This document shows positions 10,101 through 15,803 of a stretch of DNA of 19,804 bases, in pieces. Both the position numbers and the translations under genes were made by a program. Origin of the DNA: Anaerofustis sp. (lineage in GTDB: Bacteria > Bacillota > Clostridia > Eubacteriales > Anaerofustaceae); NCBI RefSeq assembly GCF_019420015.1, contig NZ_JAHZIA010000038.1:514-20317 (forward strand), given 5' to 3'. Under the pieces are notes generated by a model that was not told the origin of the DNA, made no database searches, and saw nothing but the letters and a program-made list of their open reading frames with translations. The first letter of the stretch is position 1. Every line of letters begins with the position of its first letter.

Positions 10101-10601
10101 ATTAAACATGTATTTGGTAAAAAATCAAACTTAAAATACTCATATGGAATTTATGATCAACGATTATCAATAAATATTAATCAAATAAAGGGATATTTTT
10201 TAAGTAAAAAAAATAGTTTAAATTATGCAAAAAAAGTTATTTCAAATTTTAATGATGCAAAATATTACACGGCTCCTCGTAAGTATAAAAATGTTATAAA
10301 TAAAAAAAGAGCACATTTAATTAGTAATAGGAGTGCTTGTTTTGGTTCTATGAATGCAACAAGAATTGCAGCTGAAATATATGCACATGCATGTGTATAT
10401 TATGGTTCAAAGGCTTTAACAGGCAGTAATTTTTCAAAATTAATTGCAAGGAAATTAAAAGGACATGCAAAAGTTGCAGATGTTAACTATGGAGATTCTT
10501 TAACTAGTGGTTTTTGGAGTTTATGGAATAATAATTCTAGTGTAAAAAAAAGATTTAAAAGATATAACGAGACGAAAAAATATTTAAAATATTTTGACTA
10601 G
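1194..10601 (+). CDS. Secreted WapA/Rhs-family polymorphic toxin, 3135 residues
   Basis: The start chosen is ATG 1194, behind GGGGGAAAG and heading a good signal peptide (MKKRLCAKS..., hydrophobic core, cleavage after NAA); a TTG at 1152 has neither. Order of parts: N-terminal region (~40-318); DNRLRE domain (~319-482) with the usual GEVTWNTRP; several Ig/FN3-like segments, two beginning 'PPSVTITKP' (~834) and 'PEVNISSPA' (~1040); DUF6531-like entry domain (~1515-1608); long YD-repeat shell (~1690-2830); Rhs-associated core (~2840-2941, containing 'YYNARYYNPQNGRFITMD' and ending TDPSGH); and a private C-terminal module (~2942-3135). In this family the YD repeats form a hollow shell enclosing the toxin, and the core cuts it free. 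The tip is unfamiliar: basic, with AEIYAHA (3060-3066) and KGHAKVADVNYGD. The lack of T6SS PAAR/VgrG parts and the signal peptide favour Sec export. The next gene starts eight bases downstream. Confidence 0.93.
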   Translation: MKKRLCAKSTALVLAFIMSVETVFLGLMPVINAAEVNDKNGGIKIEDTSKENKVIEKSEDYTVYKNEDGTRTIDMYTSEVRYKNEMGEYIDYDNSIVTMPTRRKRSVIDNYKYTNKEGMVDIKLPEDLTSDVPISIQDKDDNEVKFYPVFEKEVSKEETKGELKKETVEGIYYEREEKNTKIVYGSDEENIDIEYIPIDNGIKENIIINSPTDKNIFKYKIECEGMIPYIPEVGGVIFYDKNNPKEEIGAILTPYMTDSSENGGYSEDLKYSIEKTEEGIDTYILTLTVSKEYLESKDRVYPIIIDPTYTAKSTAGVKDVYIESGYPTSNFYVSTIRKMPIGYGSTDKVCRTLMKFPELNAKIKGNYVTSASLKLYELSNGSPFSTVEVHKNTSSWSLGEVTWNTRPKWTSTVYASKKLSNASSAHSLNITKLVQEWAKGKQANYGILLKASVESSSTKNYNSFHGTRSSSSSKRPTLSVTYTVPSPKPPAKASVTVNSASTIYLKKGTDLAVKWSGIKSNCLEAVQSRYIKYGADNVFDNATELKAYSSVGSAAASGTFTVPETTTSKWGEGRYAIGVRGIDKGGNKGSGTYCYIYIDKTAPKPVSNIKLSSSRSSSDSDEANVKVTYKINPDNPTVNPSGIKEHKIQLYNSKGVIGSPITVGASTNTATIANVPSGQTVYAKITTVDKSGNLVSVNSARHIISDMILPQIKDDGGFISNYDNNPWCNNTNKKDVIVSWDVDYKDGNTQLNLGKITVQLLNDKEQKIEGYDETNLTFEDNIYPKQFKNYNVNKIIKDFDKLKEGKYQLSFKFYASDNKGYDEALISYNKDLTPPSVTITKPTQNEILKQMAQISFDAQDDKSGSGEIYKKKILLIDNSSKENLLTETLDIFNLNTTEYDAGEYKIKVIVEDMAGNTSEDTKTVFIKNPPPTPIVSFDKAFSNDGSNIKLNYNWIKGDESISNVDHIEYVIDDISLPWKTIENSNPNVDINTRYDVKSVLLNESDLAQGTHTFYFVSVDENGEKGNIRELKYVLDKKNPEVNISSPANNFEFINMLYIKGEIADDNLTSYNIYVASKENPTKEDYTLVKKVLNSKNKDNIQGNLAVINLSDNEKYPSGSKYSIKISAIDNCGNITEKEIIVQKREVIEHAADFTVEKNGDYNNKNDAVIVENEKEEFKLKDLSNNDYIPTSLDYFINGKKIQPNEDGKIDFSDEEKYFDDSIHSLLIRDNAQDKVQYSSSSYEYSIFKNIKAEDEIFENTIKENGEIKLENGKNEGSYVLNYSNENLNENILSLKLLTDEDIIDEGNIEYYIKINNNDFIKIESDKEYLLDKDLSNNDLKLNKIQLKAVLKSNTLNNVKLSSISVDVKASSGDILKIDMMNKFNPTYVTVQSGINYRTKISWDIKTEDKDVTYDIYRCDGDVYDDKQAYIVQSGVTDNFWYDNYTIVDQYSNANNEEGVVTRSSVVNNYDKDFTYKVVAVKPFKDTYKRSSGTIGNVTSHVMSFDEYTRRLGIKDYWGYFDIETPISNGHVEQSMGNFVYSQSDGSVTGQSNDINMERVYNSLSTSSSTLGIGWDFGFNHILLETYNEYDDVTGMVYKDGSGTIFTFLNSDNIKPKEKIDEQTGNIIEEETTYKSPYGEYIILKKIETIDAHDVDNDNDTSEIIDEIYTIKTRDGLTCVFDRNCQITYMTDRNGNSVIYRYFNEDVKESKETNLDYRKRGKKGFLSEVEILNSKSEKEFNEEYEALQNKTEEEQKEFKNKRSIITFEYNEHNLIERINMPHGKYSLYEYKDVSFGLGKKRKVLSKVTNYTYDNNNIVYNYDYSNGSNLTKFTDAKGNEYLVEYYNNEDNMDMIKKVTYPNKEAKSFEYIKAKENNIEVQDFDSTIEYTHKNNNMLQDINNFFTSKDNSIISDTVVKYDKDGKTIYNKDSLGKETYTYYQGNNTVKTVSYADTYNIDGNGTINKNEKEMVNITKYDNISNDSELGNIASSKGNIIKEESSDGTVTIYKYESEEFDASSDITYIDGIVTSDNEYEYDKNGNLLKEYDDVTKDGIIREYDETGQIINESNIVSGNNTNSTHYTYDEKGNILTEQTVGGNETRDTQNVYDEFSRVIKETDAKGYSTMYVYDGYDRIIKTIKNTKPDNEPEGNKQIITENRYDENGSLIYEKKEDGSEISYEYDNMNRLIKTSTVKNGVENISTTSYNYASGKENEFIIGQESKIYDFLYKETNTENGIESISYLDVNRQTVKEYSRGVNIYSEYNDQGQIIKTFTIQDDAEVNDGIVTFNLYDEKGNNICTVENPLYNEQEGTYRVDSENSLVTKMAYDNIGNKISQTDPMGNTIKYTYSLDNKKSSVILQEGNETKLQANIKEGDNTKNVTINALGNKSEEVIDSFGNTVEIRDIGKGSLDEKRIVTKYEYDKNDNKVKEIYQKGDYKTFIYDFEGKLIKEEHFTKDNHKVEDISYEYDLAGNSIKSVQNKYDLSNNKVSSRYIVNGYDERNRLISCYEGEKENPLDNEKILYTYNDKDEIVKIIYPNAEKGIKEVIYEYNKYGQVINIKAVTTSDNKEKLISEYTYNPKGTIKNVKDYTGFDVGNDNYILKTYEYDKFDRITNIKYVNSDNLEKIREEYKFTYDKNGNILTEEIYNDYIIDNKIHKLKLYSYDELGRLIEVQVIDKLNENNKETTSYEYDKVGNRISETKQGITSTYSYNNLNQLLDVKAQGNTLREYTYDENGNTKTEKQGDKTVTYSYDINNQIIDYEEKDNGNVVLIQHNDYDANSQRIRKEVKVNEEESTVNYHYDRGSVLYTTDIDNNKISENISDSEMTIRFNNGGISAYKLNSDYKGSVTTIINEQNNGICGYKYDEFGNTEMIGDTNFNNEVCYTGQIYDKETGNYYYNARYYNPQNGRFITMDTYRGELEEPLSLHLYAYCANDPINYTDPSGHSSRPAKNIGIRKNKISSFKITLKYHLYKIKHVFGKKSNLKYSYGIYDQRLSININQIKGYFLSKKNSLNYAKKVISNFNDAKYYTAPRKYKNVINKKRAHLISNRSACFGSMNATRIAAEIYAHACVYYGSKALTGSNFSKLIARKLKGHAKVADVNYGDSLTSGFWSLWNNNSSVKKRFKRYNETKKYLKYFD

Positions 10602-10609
10602 AGGTAAAT

Positions 10610-11818
10610 ATGAAAAAAACATTTAAAGCATTTTTGTCATTAGGTGTATTAATATTTGTATTTATTATAATCGGAAATTTTATTGACGAGAATTTTTTTA
10701 GATACAGTGTAGAAATAAATGATAAAAATTCAAAAAATTCAAATATAGAAAAATATTATTGTTATATTAATGATGATAACAGTGCGATTATTCTTGCATG
10801 TGTCAGTGATGATTTAAAAATAAATAAAAATATAGCGAGTATTTATCCTCGTTATCTTCATTATGGACCTCGTCCACGTATCATACAAAATAAAGATAAT
10901 GTATATATTATATATAGCGGTCTTAATTATAAAAACGATGATGAAAATATATATTATGATGATGATAAAAAATATTGTATGAGAATGTTTTTATATAAAA
11001 ATAAACCGGTTATATGTAATTATAATTTTTTCGATAATAAAATACATGATATAAATATAAAAAATAAACACGATACAATTTTATTGGATGGAGTTATGTA
11101 TAAGAATGAATACATCAATATTTTTGAGAAAAACAAAACACCATTGTACAACATAAATGAAAGATGGAGTAAAACCACAGGTTATATTAACAATAAAAAA
11201 CTTGATCATCCGATTGTAGGGGTATCTGCTTTAAATATTAAAGGATGTTTAGTTGACAATATTTATTATTACCCGGCTTTAGACGGTATCTATGCATACA
11301 ATCTTGATAATGATACAGATAAGAAGATGATTGATTTAGACCTGAGGAACTGCGAGGATGTTTATTTAATACAAAATAACCAAAATTTCATTTTAATTAA
11401 AGAAAACATTCCATTAATAAAAAATGATGAATATATTGGTATTGATGTAAAGGCAAATGATACAGGAATTATTAAATTTGACAGTCAATTTAAAGTAATA
11501 AATAGTATAAGATTAAATAATGATATAGAAGATGTGACGATAGGGCAAAATGGATTTGTCATTACTTATGGAACGTTTAAAAATGGTCATTTTGAATTAG
11601 GTTATAAATATATTAATTTTGAAAGCTTGAAAGAAGATATTTTATATGAAAGAAATATAAAACTGGATGATGATTCTTTTACGGAATTACATTTCCCTGA
11701 TATAGACAAATATTTATATAAATGCTTGTTTATGGAAAGTAAAAAAAGTTTTATATTTATAGATACAAATAAGCATGAGATTGATAAGGTAGTTGAGGAG
11801 AGCGGTATATTAAAATAA
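10610..11818 (+). CDS. Membrane-anchored extracellular protein, candidate immunity for the large toxin
   Basis: 402 residues. GAGG lies just ahead of ATG 10610, only eight bases after the toxin stop, so the two are almost certainly cotranscribed. One N-terminal membrane helix (about residues 5-25, AFLSLGVLIFVFIIIGNFI) has no lipobox, leaving the rest outside. The body is beta-rich with recurring units such as IYYYPALDGIYAYNLDND followed by charged strands and VYLIQNNQNFILI, resembling irregular propeller blades (DUF5050-like in feel). I do not recognise a family with certainty. Position directly behind a polymorphic toxin is where the cognate immunity gene normally sits, which is the main reason for the call. 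Large extracytoplasmic immunity proteins are less common, so it could instead be an export or surface partner. Confidence 0.8.
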   Translation: MKKTFKAFLSLGVLIFVFIIIGNFIDENFFRYSVEINDKNSKNSNIEKYYCYINDDNSAIILACVSDDLKINKNIASIYPRYLHYGPRPRIIQNKDNVYIIYSGLNYKNDDENIYYDDDKKYCMRMFLYKNKPVICNYNFFDNKIHDINIKNKHDTILLDGVMYKNEYINIFEKNKTPLYNINERWSKTTGYINNKKLDHPIVGVSALNIKGCLVDNIYYYPALDGIYAYNLDNDTDKKMIDLDLRNCEDVYLIQNNQNFILIKENIPLIKNDEYIGIDVKANDTGIIKFDSQFKVINSIRLNNDIEDVTIGQNGFVITYGTFKNGHFELGYKYINFESLKEDILYERNIKLDDDSFTELHFPDIDKYLYKCLFMESKKSFIFIDTNKHEIDKVVEESGILK

Positions 11819-11833
11819 CTATATTTGGGGTTT

Positions 11834-12059
11834 TTATGATGAAAAGAAAGTAAATATTTATTTGTTTAACGGAGGCGCGACAACAGGGTATTATATTCGA
11901 GGCGAGGTGGAATCTGAAAACGGAGAAAAAAGAAATATATATTTTAATGATGATGAAGAAAATGCGAAAGTAAAATGGACAGGAAAAAATTCTTTAATAA
12001 TTAACAATCACATAATAGAAGATGTAAACCGAGATTTCTATAATTTTAAATTTGAGTAG
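11834..12059 (+). pseudogene. 3' fragment of a DUF5412-like gene
   Basis: This holds only the last ~74 codons of a DUF5412-like gene. It lacks the N-terminal membrane helix and the conserved 'xPxGExxYS' entry strand that the complete copies have. An ATG at 11862 gives 65 residues (MFNGGATTGYYIRGEVESEN...) but has no ribosome binding site, and the Met aligns with an internal Leu of the intact copy. Every residue matches the end of the intact gene at 14277-14642, and the DNA is identical too. It is best read as a duplicated gene end left by recombination, 15 bases after the preceding gene's stop. A functional short peptide is unlikely. Confidence 0.85.
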
Positions 12060-12063
12060 AAAA
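11834..12063 (+). repeat. 230-bp exact direct repeat, copy 1
   Basis: By eye it is identical, base for base, to 14417-14646 (offset 2583). The left boundary is sharp (flanks TTT versus TCC). The right boundary comes four bases after the TAG stop, where one copy carries an extra A. It covers the end of a DUF5412-like gene. Confidence 0.93.
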
Positions 12064-12090
12064 AGGATTAATATATAAAAGAGGGATAAA

Positions 12091-12780
12091 ATGAAAAATA
12101 AATTAAAAATATTAGCGTTAATAATAGTTCTTATATTATTTGCATTTTCAATCTACCATAATTATAAGGAATTTAAAAAAGATTATTTTCAAACATTTGA
12201 AGATGAGTTCCCTGTAAGCACTGATATGGATATAAATAACGGAAATTTGGATTTAGAATTGCTTGTAAAAAACATAGAAAAGCAATATAAGGAAAATGTA
12301 ATAATACATAAAAACGAATCTGATATGATTAGTATTTATTTCCCTAATTACAATAATTCAAAATCAGAAATAAATAAACTATCAATAAATATATATACAA
12401 AACAAATTATAGATCCAAATAAAATTGAATTAGAAGATGGTTCAACTTCTGTTCCTGAAGATAAATATTTTTACTCAGATCAGATAAAAGATTTATACCT
12501 TTTAGAAAAAGAACCTTTTGAATATAGCATAGGTGGTAAAGAACTACCGGCATCGGTTACATCATTTGCTGAAACAAATACTTCCTTTGTATTCTATAAT
12601 TCTAACTTAATAAAAGAAAAAAGAAGTGTTAATGCCGATAAAGATATCTATGAAAGAAAATTTTATATAGCAAATAATTCAATGCTTGTAACAGGGGTAT
12701 ATTATACGAGTGATAGTAATAGAGATTTTTTTAATGAGTTAAAAAGTATATCAAAAATTATAAATAAGTCTATGACTTAA
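12091..12780 (+). CDS. Membrane-anchored protein of unknown family
   Basis: 229 residues with GAGGGATAAA ahead of ATG 12091. One helix near the N-terminus (about residues 5-22, LKILALIIVLILFAFSIY) is followed by an extracytoplasmic alpha/beta domain that ends KSISKIINKSMT. It contains no cysteine, no metal-binding cluster and no motif that I can name. The layout (single anchor, ~200-residue outer domain, position in the stack of small genes behind an Rhs toxin) suits an immunity protein acting outside the membrane, or a small surface accessory protein. It follows the truncated DUF5412 copy by 31 bases. The gene at 14658 follows the intact copy in the same way, so the duplication may have carried or created this junction. 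Confidence 0.75.
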   Translation: MKNKLKILALIIVLILFAFSIYHNYKEFKKDYFQTFEDEFPVSTDMDINNGNLDLELLVKNIEKQYKENVIIHKNESDMISIYFPNYNNSKSEINKLSINIYTKQIIDPNKIELEDGSTSVPEDKYFYSDQIKDLYLLEKEPFEYSIGGKELPASVTSFAETNTSFVFYNSNLIKEKRSVNADKDIYERKFYIANNSMLVTGVYYTSDSNRDFFNELKSISKIINKSMT

Positions 12781-13157
12781 AAATTTCTTAACGACACAAT
12801 TGGTAGATAATATAAATTAGGGGAGAAGTAAAATATAGTAATAAAAAATTTAAATGGAAAATTTACACGAAAAATAAATGGTTTGGTTTATATATTTTAA
12901 TGGTGTAATAAAAGTTGTTAAAAGGGGATCTCATAAAGTATTTGATGTTTATTATGTTTCTGGAGGTCCATGGTATAAAAAATATCAAAAAAAGAACTTT
13001 AGATAAGAAAAGAAAATATAGTAAAAATAAATCATATATAGCTTATTTATATGGAGGTTGCTTTGTTTTGGATTTAAAAAAATAAGGATAGGAAGTTATA
13101 GTTTTCCTGTTCCTGCTTTTTACATATTTAAATATAAATAATTTAACCGGAGGAATT
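12781..13157 (+). other. 377-bp stretch without an intact gene, probable gene remnants
   Basis: Three short protein-like readings appear here in different frames. One is near 12820-12905, including IRGEV and IYTKNKWFG. The second is 12878-13006, a 42-codon frame with GSHKVFDVYYVSGGPWYKKY before a TAA. The third is near 13010-13085, with SYIAYLYGGCFVLDLKK before a TAA. Only a weak RBS-like AGGGGAG (12820) is present and no convincing start. The readings look like ends of decayed genes broken by frameshifts. The 'IRGEV...IY' piece is reminiscent of the DUF5412-like proteins nearby, but the match is too short to claim. A weak terminator closes the stretch. Confidence 0.4.
13085..13121 (+). terminator. 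Weak rho-independent terminator, plus strand
   Basis: AGGA (13085-13088) and AGGAA (13090-13094) pair with TTCCT (13104-13108) and TCCT (13111-13114) around a small internal loop, followed by GCTTTTT. It may divide the gene stack into two transcription units. The stem is short. Confidence 0.4.
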
Positions 13158-13694
13158 ATGAAAAAGATAGGAATACTTTTTTTTATAATACTATTACTGT
13201 TTACCACTTCATGCAAAAGAGATGAAAAAGATATTGATTATTCATCACTAAATAACATGCAAAAAATTATTGAACAGCATGGTTATAAAATAATTGAATA
13301 TGGACAATTCGGTGAAACCTCAGCAGATGTTTCATGGGTTGGATATCAAGATAATAATGCTAAAATTGATAATCTTTATGGAAAGATAAATGAATATAAA
13401 ATTACCATTCCATCTACATACAAAAATAAAGACGCATACGTAGAATGTTATATCGTAGAAAGTGAAAAAGATAGAAAAGAAGTATTAAATCTTTATAAGG
13501 AAATTTTTGAACTGTCCAAATATAAAGCACAAAACAATACTAAATTAAGCAGTGGTATCTTATATAGTGATTTGGATAATAAATATATTTATTTTGTGGG
13601 AGTTAATAAAAACGCTATAGTTTATGCTTATGATTTAAAAAGTAACGAAGATGAGTTTTATGGACTGATTAAGGATTTGGAGTTTATTAAATAA
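13158..13694 (+). CDS. Lipoprotein of 178 residues, unknown family
   Basis: GGAGG lies five bases ahead of ATG 13158. The start MKKIGILFFIILLLFTTSC is a lipoprotein signal with the lipidated Cys at position 19, so the mature protein is tethered to the outer face of the membrane. The outer part is a small alpha/beta domain (…KIIEQHGYKIIEYGQFG..., ...YVECYIVESEKDRKEVLN..., ...YIYFVGVNKNAIVYAY...) whose strand-helix-strand order with a C-terminal strand-helix resembles small substrate-binding or inhibitor folds. I cannot assign it to a family. In the gene stack it is a candidate immunity lipoprotein. The terminator-like hairpin just upstream suggests that its expression may not depend on the large toxin gene. 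Confidence 0.8.
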   Translation: MKKIGILFFIILLLFTTSCKRDEKDIDYSSLNNMQKIIEQHGYKIIEYGQFGETSADVSWVGYQDNNAKIDNLYGKINEYKITIPSTYKNKDAYVECYIVESEKDRKEVLNLYKEIFELSKYKAQNNTKLSSGILYSDLDNKYIYFVGVNKNAIVYAYDLKSNEDEFYGLIKDLEFIK

Positions 13695-13795
13695 AAATAT
13701 AAAAAGATTAGTTTAGGGATAAATACAAAATAAAAATATTGATTAAATATAAGTCTTAAAACTAAATGTAATAAATATTATATGGAGAAGCAAAT

Positions 13796-14206
13796 ATGAA
13801 AACAAAAACAAAAATTATAATGCTATCTATAACGATCATTATTATATTACTGGGCATTTTATATTATTGCTATTTTTACACAATGTTGTTACTGCCAAAA
13901 GGAGAATTGTTTTATAGTTCTGCTTCTCCAAACGGAACATACGTTTTTAATGCATATATTGGAGGAGGCGGAGCAACTGCCGGAAATACCGTAAGAGGGG
14001 AGATAGTAAACAACAAAACAAAAGAAAAAAGAAACATTTACTGGGATTATTATTTGAATACGGTAAAAGTAAAGTGGATAAATGATGAAAGCATAATTAT
14101 AAACAATAAAGAAATTAAAAATATACATACTGATTATTATGACTTTAGGGAAGATGAAAATTATAGTCAGGAATATAATTATTATCATTACTTTAATGTG
14201 GAATAA
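13796..14206 (+). CDS. DUF5412-like membrane-anchored protein, paralog A
   Basis: 136 residues with GGAG ahead of ATG 13796. One N-terminal helix (about 7-30) is followed by LPKGELFYSSASPNGTYVFN (33-52). Then come GGGGATAGNTVRGEI and KRNIYWDYYLNTVKVKWIND, and a terminal YYDFRED. This order (L-P-x-G-E, S-P-N-G, G-A-T, V-R-G-E, N-I-Y-W, V-K-W, YDF) is the signature of DUF5412-type proteins of Firmicutes, whose function is not established. The domain would face outward as a small beta sheet. It shares a 51-bp block (one mismatch) with paralog C at 16674-16724. Three complete copies and one broken copy inside an Rhs toxin locus suggest a role as immunity or toxin-neutralising proteins, but this is inference. 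Confidence 0.87.
   Translation: MKTKTKIIMLSITIIIILLGILYYCYFYTMLLLPKGELFYSSASPNGTYVFNAYIGGGGATAGNTVRGEIVNNKTKEKRNIYWDYYLNTVKVKWINDESIIINNKEIKNIHTDYYDFREDENYSQEYNYYHYFNVE
14000..14050 (+). repeat. 51-bp near-identical block shared by DUF5412-like paralogs A and C
   Basis: Matches 16674-16724 at all but one position (14035 C versus 16709 T). It encodes the E-I-V-N-N-K-T-K-E-K-R-N-I-Y-W-D segment. Around it the two genes differ at many silent positions, so the block stands out as conserved or recently converted. Confidence 0.75.
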
Positions 14207-14276
14207 AGATATACTTCATAATACAAAATATAGATTAATCTTTATCTAAGTTAAACGTTGTATAAGGAGAAAAAAT

Positions 14277-14642
14277 ATGAAGACATTTATAAAAATAACA
14301 GCTACGCTATTTATATTCATTTTACTTATCTTTGCTATTTTGATATTTAATTATCCTAAAATATCAATGCAGAAGTTTACTCCTGAGGGAGAGTATTTAT
14401 ATTCTGTTAAATCTCCTTATGATGAAAAGAAAGTAAATATTTATTTGTTTAACGGAGGCGCGACAACAGGGTATTATATTCGAGGCGAGGTGGAATCTGA
14501 AAACGGAGAAAAAAGAAATATATATTTTAATGATGATGAAGAAAATGCGAAAGTAAAATGGACAGGAAAAAATTCTTTAATAATTAACAATCACATAATA
14601 GAAGATGTAAACCGAGATTTCTATAATTTTAAATTTGAGTAG
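14277..14642 (+). CDS. DUF5412-like membrane-anchored protein, paralog B
   Basis: 121 residues behind AAGGAG and ATG 14277. One helix (about 5-25) is followed by TPEGEYLYSVKSPYDEKK (35-52), a segment running from FNGGATTG through YIRGEV to KRNIYF, then AKVKWTG and a final DFYNFKFE. It keeps the family signature, but the NIYW tryptophan is replaced by Phe and it lacks the charged tail of A and C. It is the intact parent of the fragment at 11834-12059; the shared part is identical in DNA. The next gene (a lipoprotein) starts 15 bases after its stop, so the two are probably cotranscribed. Function unknown; candidate immunity protein by context. Confidence 0.87.
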   Translation: MKTFIKITATLFIFILLIFAILIFNYPKISMQKFTPEGEYLYSVKSPYDEKKVNIYLFNGGATTGYYIRGEVESENGEKRNIYFNDDEENAKVKWTGKNSLIINNHIIEDVNRDFYNFKFE

Positions 14643-14646
14643 AAAA
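14417..14646 (+). repeat. 230-bp exact direct repeat, copy 2
   Basis: Second copy of 11834-12063, here as the natural 3' end of an intact gene, so this copy is probably the source. The two copies flank a 2.35-kb segment carrying three unrelated genes and decayed remnants. Confidence 0.93.
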
Positions 14647-14657
14647 GGGATATAGAA

Positions 14658-15674
14658 ATGAAGAAAAAAATAATCATAATTATAGTTTTACTTTTTATGG
14701 TATTTGTAAGTGGATGTAGCAGTAAAAATATTGCAGATTATTCGTTGAATCTTAATAAAGATGAAATTATAAATGACTACCATAAGACGTTTATTTCTTT
14801 AGATAAAAATACAAAGTATTTTGCTTCAGCTGTAAGTTTATATAAGATCCAAGATAGTAATTTAATTAATTTAGGAGAAAAGTCTTGTGATTATATTGCA
14901 GTTTATAATAATGAATTATACTTTACATCTGTTTTAAATGACCCTGCAGATGTAGTTGCTTTATGCAAGGTTGATGAATCAAAAAGGCAAAGTGTAGTAA
15001 AAGAAAATGTATATGATTTTTTTATATCACAAAATGTTTTCTATGAATATGAATATGACAAAAATACTCTAAAAATAACAAGTTTAAAAGATGATATAAA
15101 ATACACTATACCAAATGTTGATAAAGATAAATTTATAATGAAAAATAAAAAAATATATTATTTAAGCAGAGAAAATGATTTTTATTCAATAAATTGTTAT
15201 GACATTAAAACAAATACAACAAAAGAAATTATACAAGAAATTTCTTTTGATAAAGACATGAGATTTGAGGATTTTAATGTTTACAATGACAATGTGTATT
15301 TTATTATGGGAAATAAACAGCATGAAGATTTTTATAAGTTTGATTTGCATTCAAAAAAATATAATTGTATGAATACCATTAATATAAAAGGTGAGTATTA
15401 TAAATGTTACTACACAAAAGAAAATATATATTACATTTCAAAAGACGAAGACAATTTTTATATATATAAAGTAAATGATAAAAAGGCTGATATATTTACT
15501 ACCTTAAGCATAAAGTTTGGAACGACGGGTATAGATTTAGATATGTTATATATAGATAATTCAAATATACTTGTAAACTTAAAACTGGAAACACAAAGCG
15601 ACCATATCATATTATTTGATAGTAATGGAAATTTAGTAGAAGGCGCAGATAAAAATCTTTTTATAAGTAAATAA
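14658..15674 (+). CDS. Lipoprotein of 338 residues with propeller-like repeats
   Basis: ATG 14658 behind AAAAGGGATAT. The signal MKKKIIIIIVLLFMVFVSGC has a standard lipobox (V-S-G-C) with Cys at 20. The mature part is beta-rich and repeats a blade-like theme. Examples are KKIYYLSRENDFYSINCYDI with TNTTKEI, NVYFIMGNKQHEDFYKFDL, and NIYYISKDEDNFYIYKV. This is comparable to DUF5050-type propeller repeats ('IYYxxxxxxxxLYxxd'). The 402-residue protein at 10610 has a similar feel but is anchored by a helix, so the two may be distant relatives. It should sit on the outer face of the membrane. Its role is unknown; in this stack it may be an immunity or surface-binding lipoprotein. Confidence 0.82.
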   Translation: MKKKIIIIIVLLFMVFVSGCSSKNIADYSLNLNKDEIINDYHKTFISLDKNTKYFASAVSLYKIQDSNLINLGEKSCDYIAVYNNELYFTSVLNDPADVVALCKVDESKRQSVVKENVYDFFISQNVFYEYEYDKNTLKITSLKDDIKYTIPNVDKDKFIMKNKKIYYLSRENDFYSINCYDIKTNTTKEIIQEISFDKDMRFEDFNVYNDNVYFIMGNKQHEDFYKFDLHSKKYNCMNTINIKGEYYKCYYTKENIYYISKDEDNFYIYKVNDKKADIFTTLSIKFGTTGIDLDMLYIDNSNILVNLKLETQSDHIILFDSNGNLVEGADKNLFISK

Positions 15675-15803
15675 AATTATAATAAATTAAATTTACTTAC
15701 ATTAATATATGGGAGGGAATATACTTTTAAAAAGACTTAAAATTTATTATATGTTAATTTTATAAGTTATTACTTATATTATAAATAACAGTGGAGAACA
15801 TAC

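Noticed and set aside
1194..10601. T6SS-type Rhs effector
   Set aside because: There is no PAAR or VgrG-binding part, and the protein has a Sec signal peptide and a DNRLRE domain, which fits a Gram-positive WapA-like protein.
11862..12059. A 65-residue gene in its own right
   Set aside because: It equals the C-terminal half of the gene at 14277, lacks an anchor and a ribosome binding site, and is better read as a duplicated fragment.
15711..15765. A short gene behind GGGAGGG (frame LLKRLKIYYMLIL then stop)
   Set aside because: The RBS-like motif is strong, but the start codon is missing and the frame is 14 codons long. At most it is the remains of a gene start.
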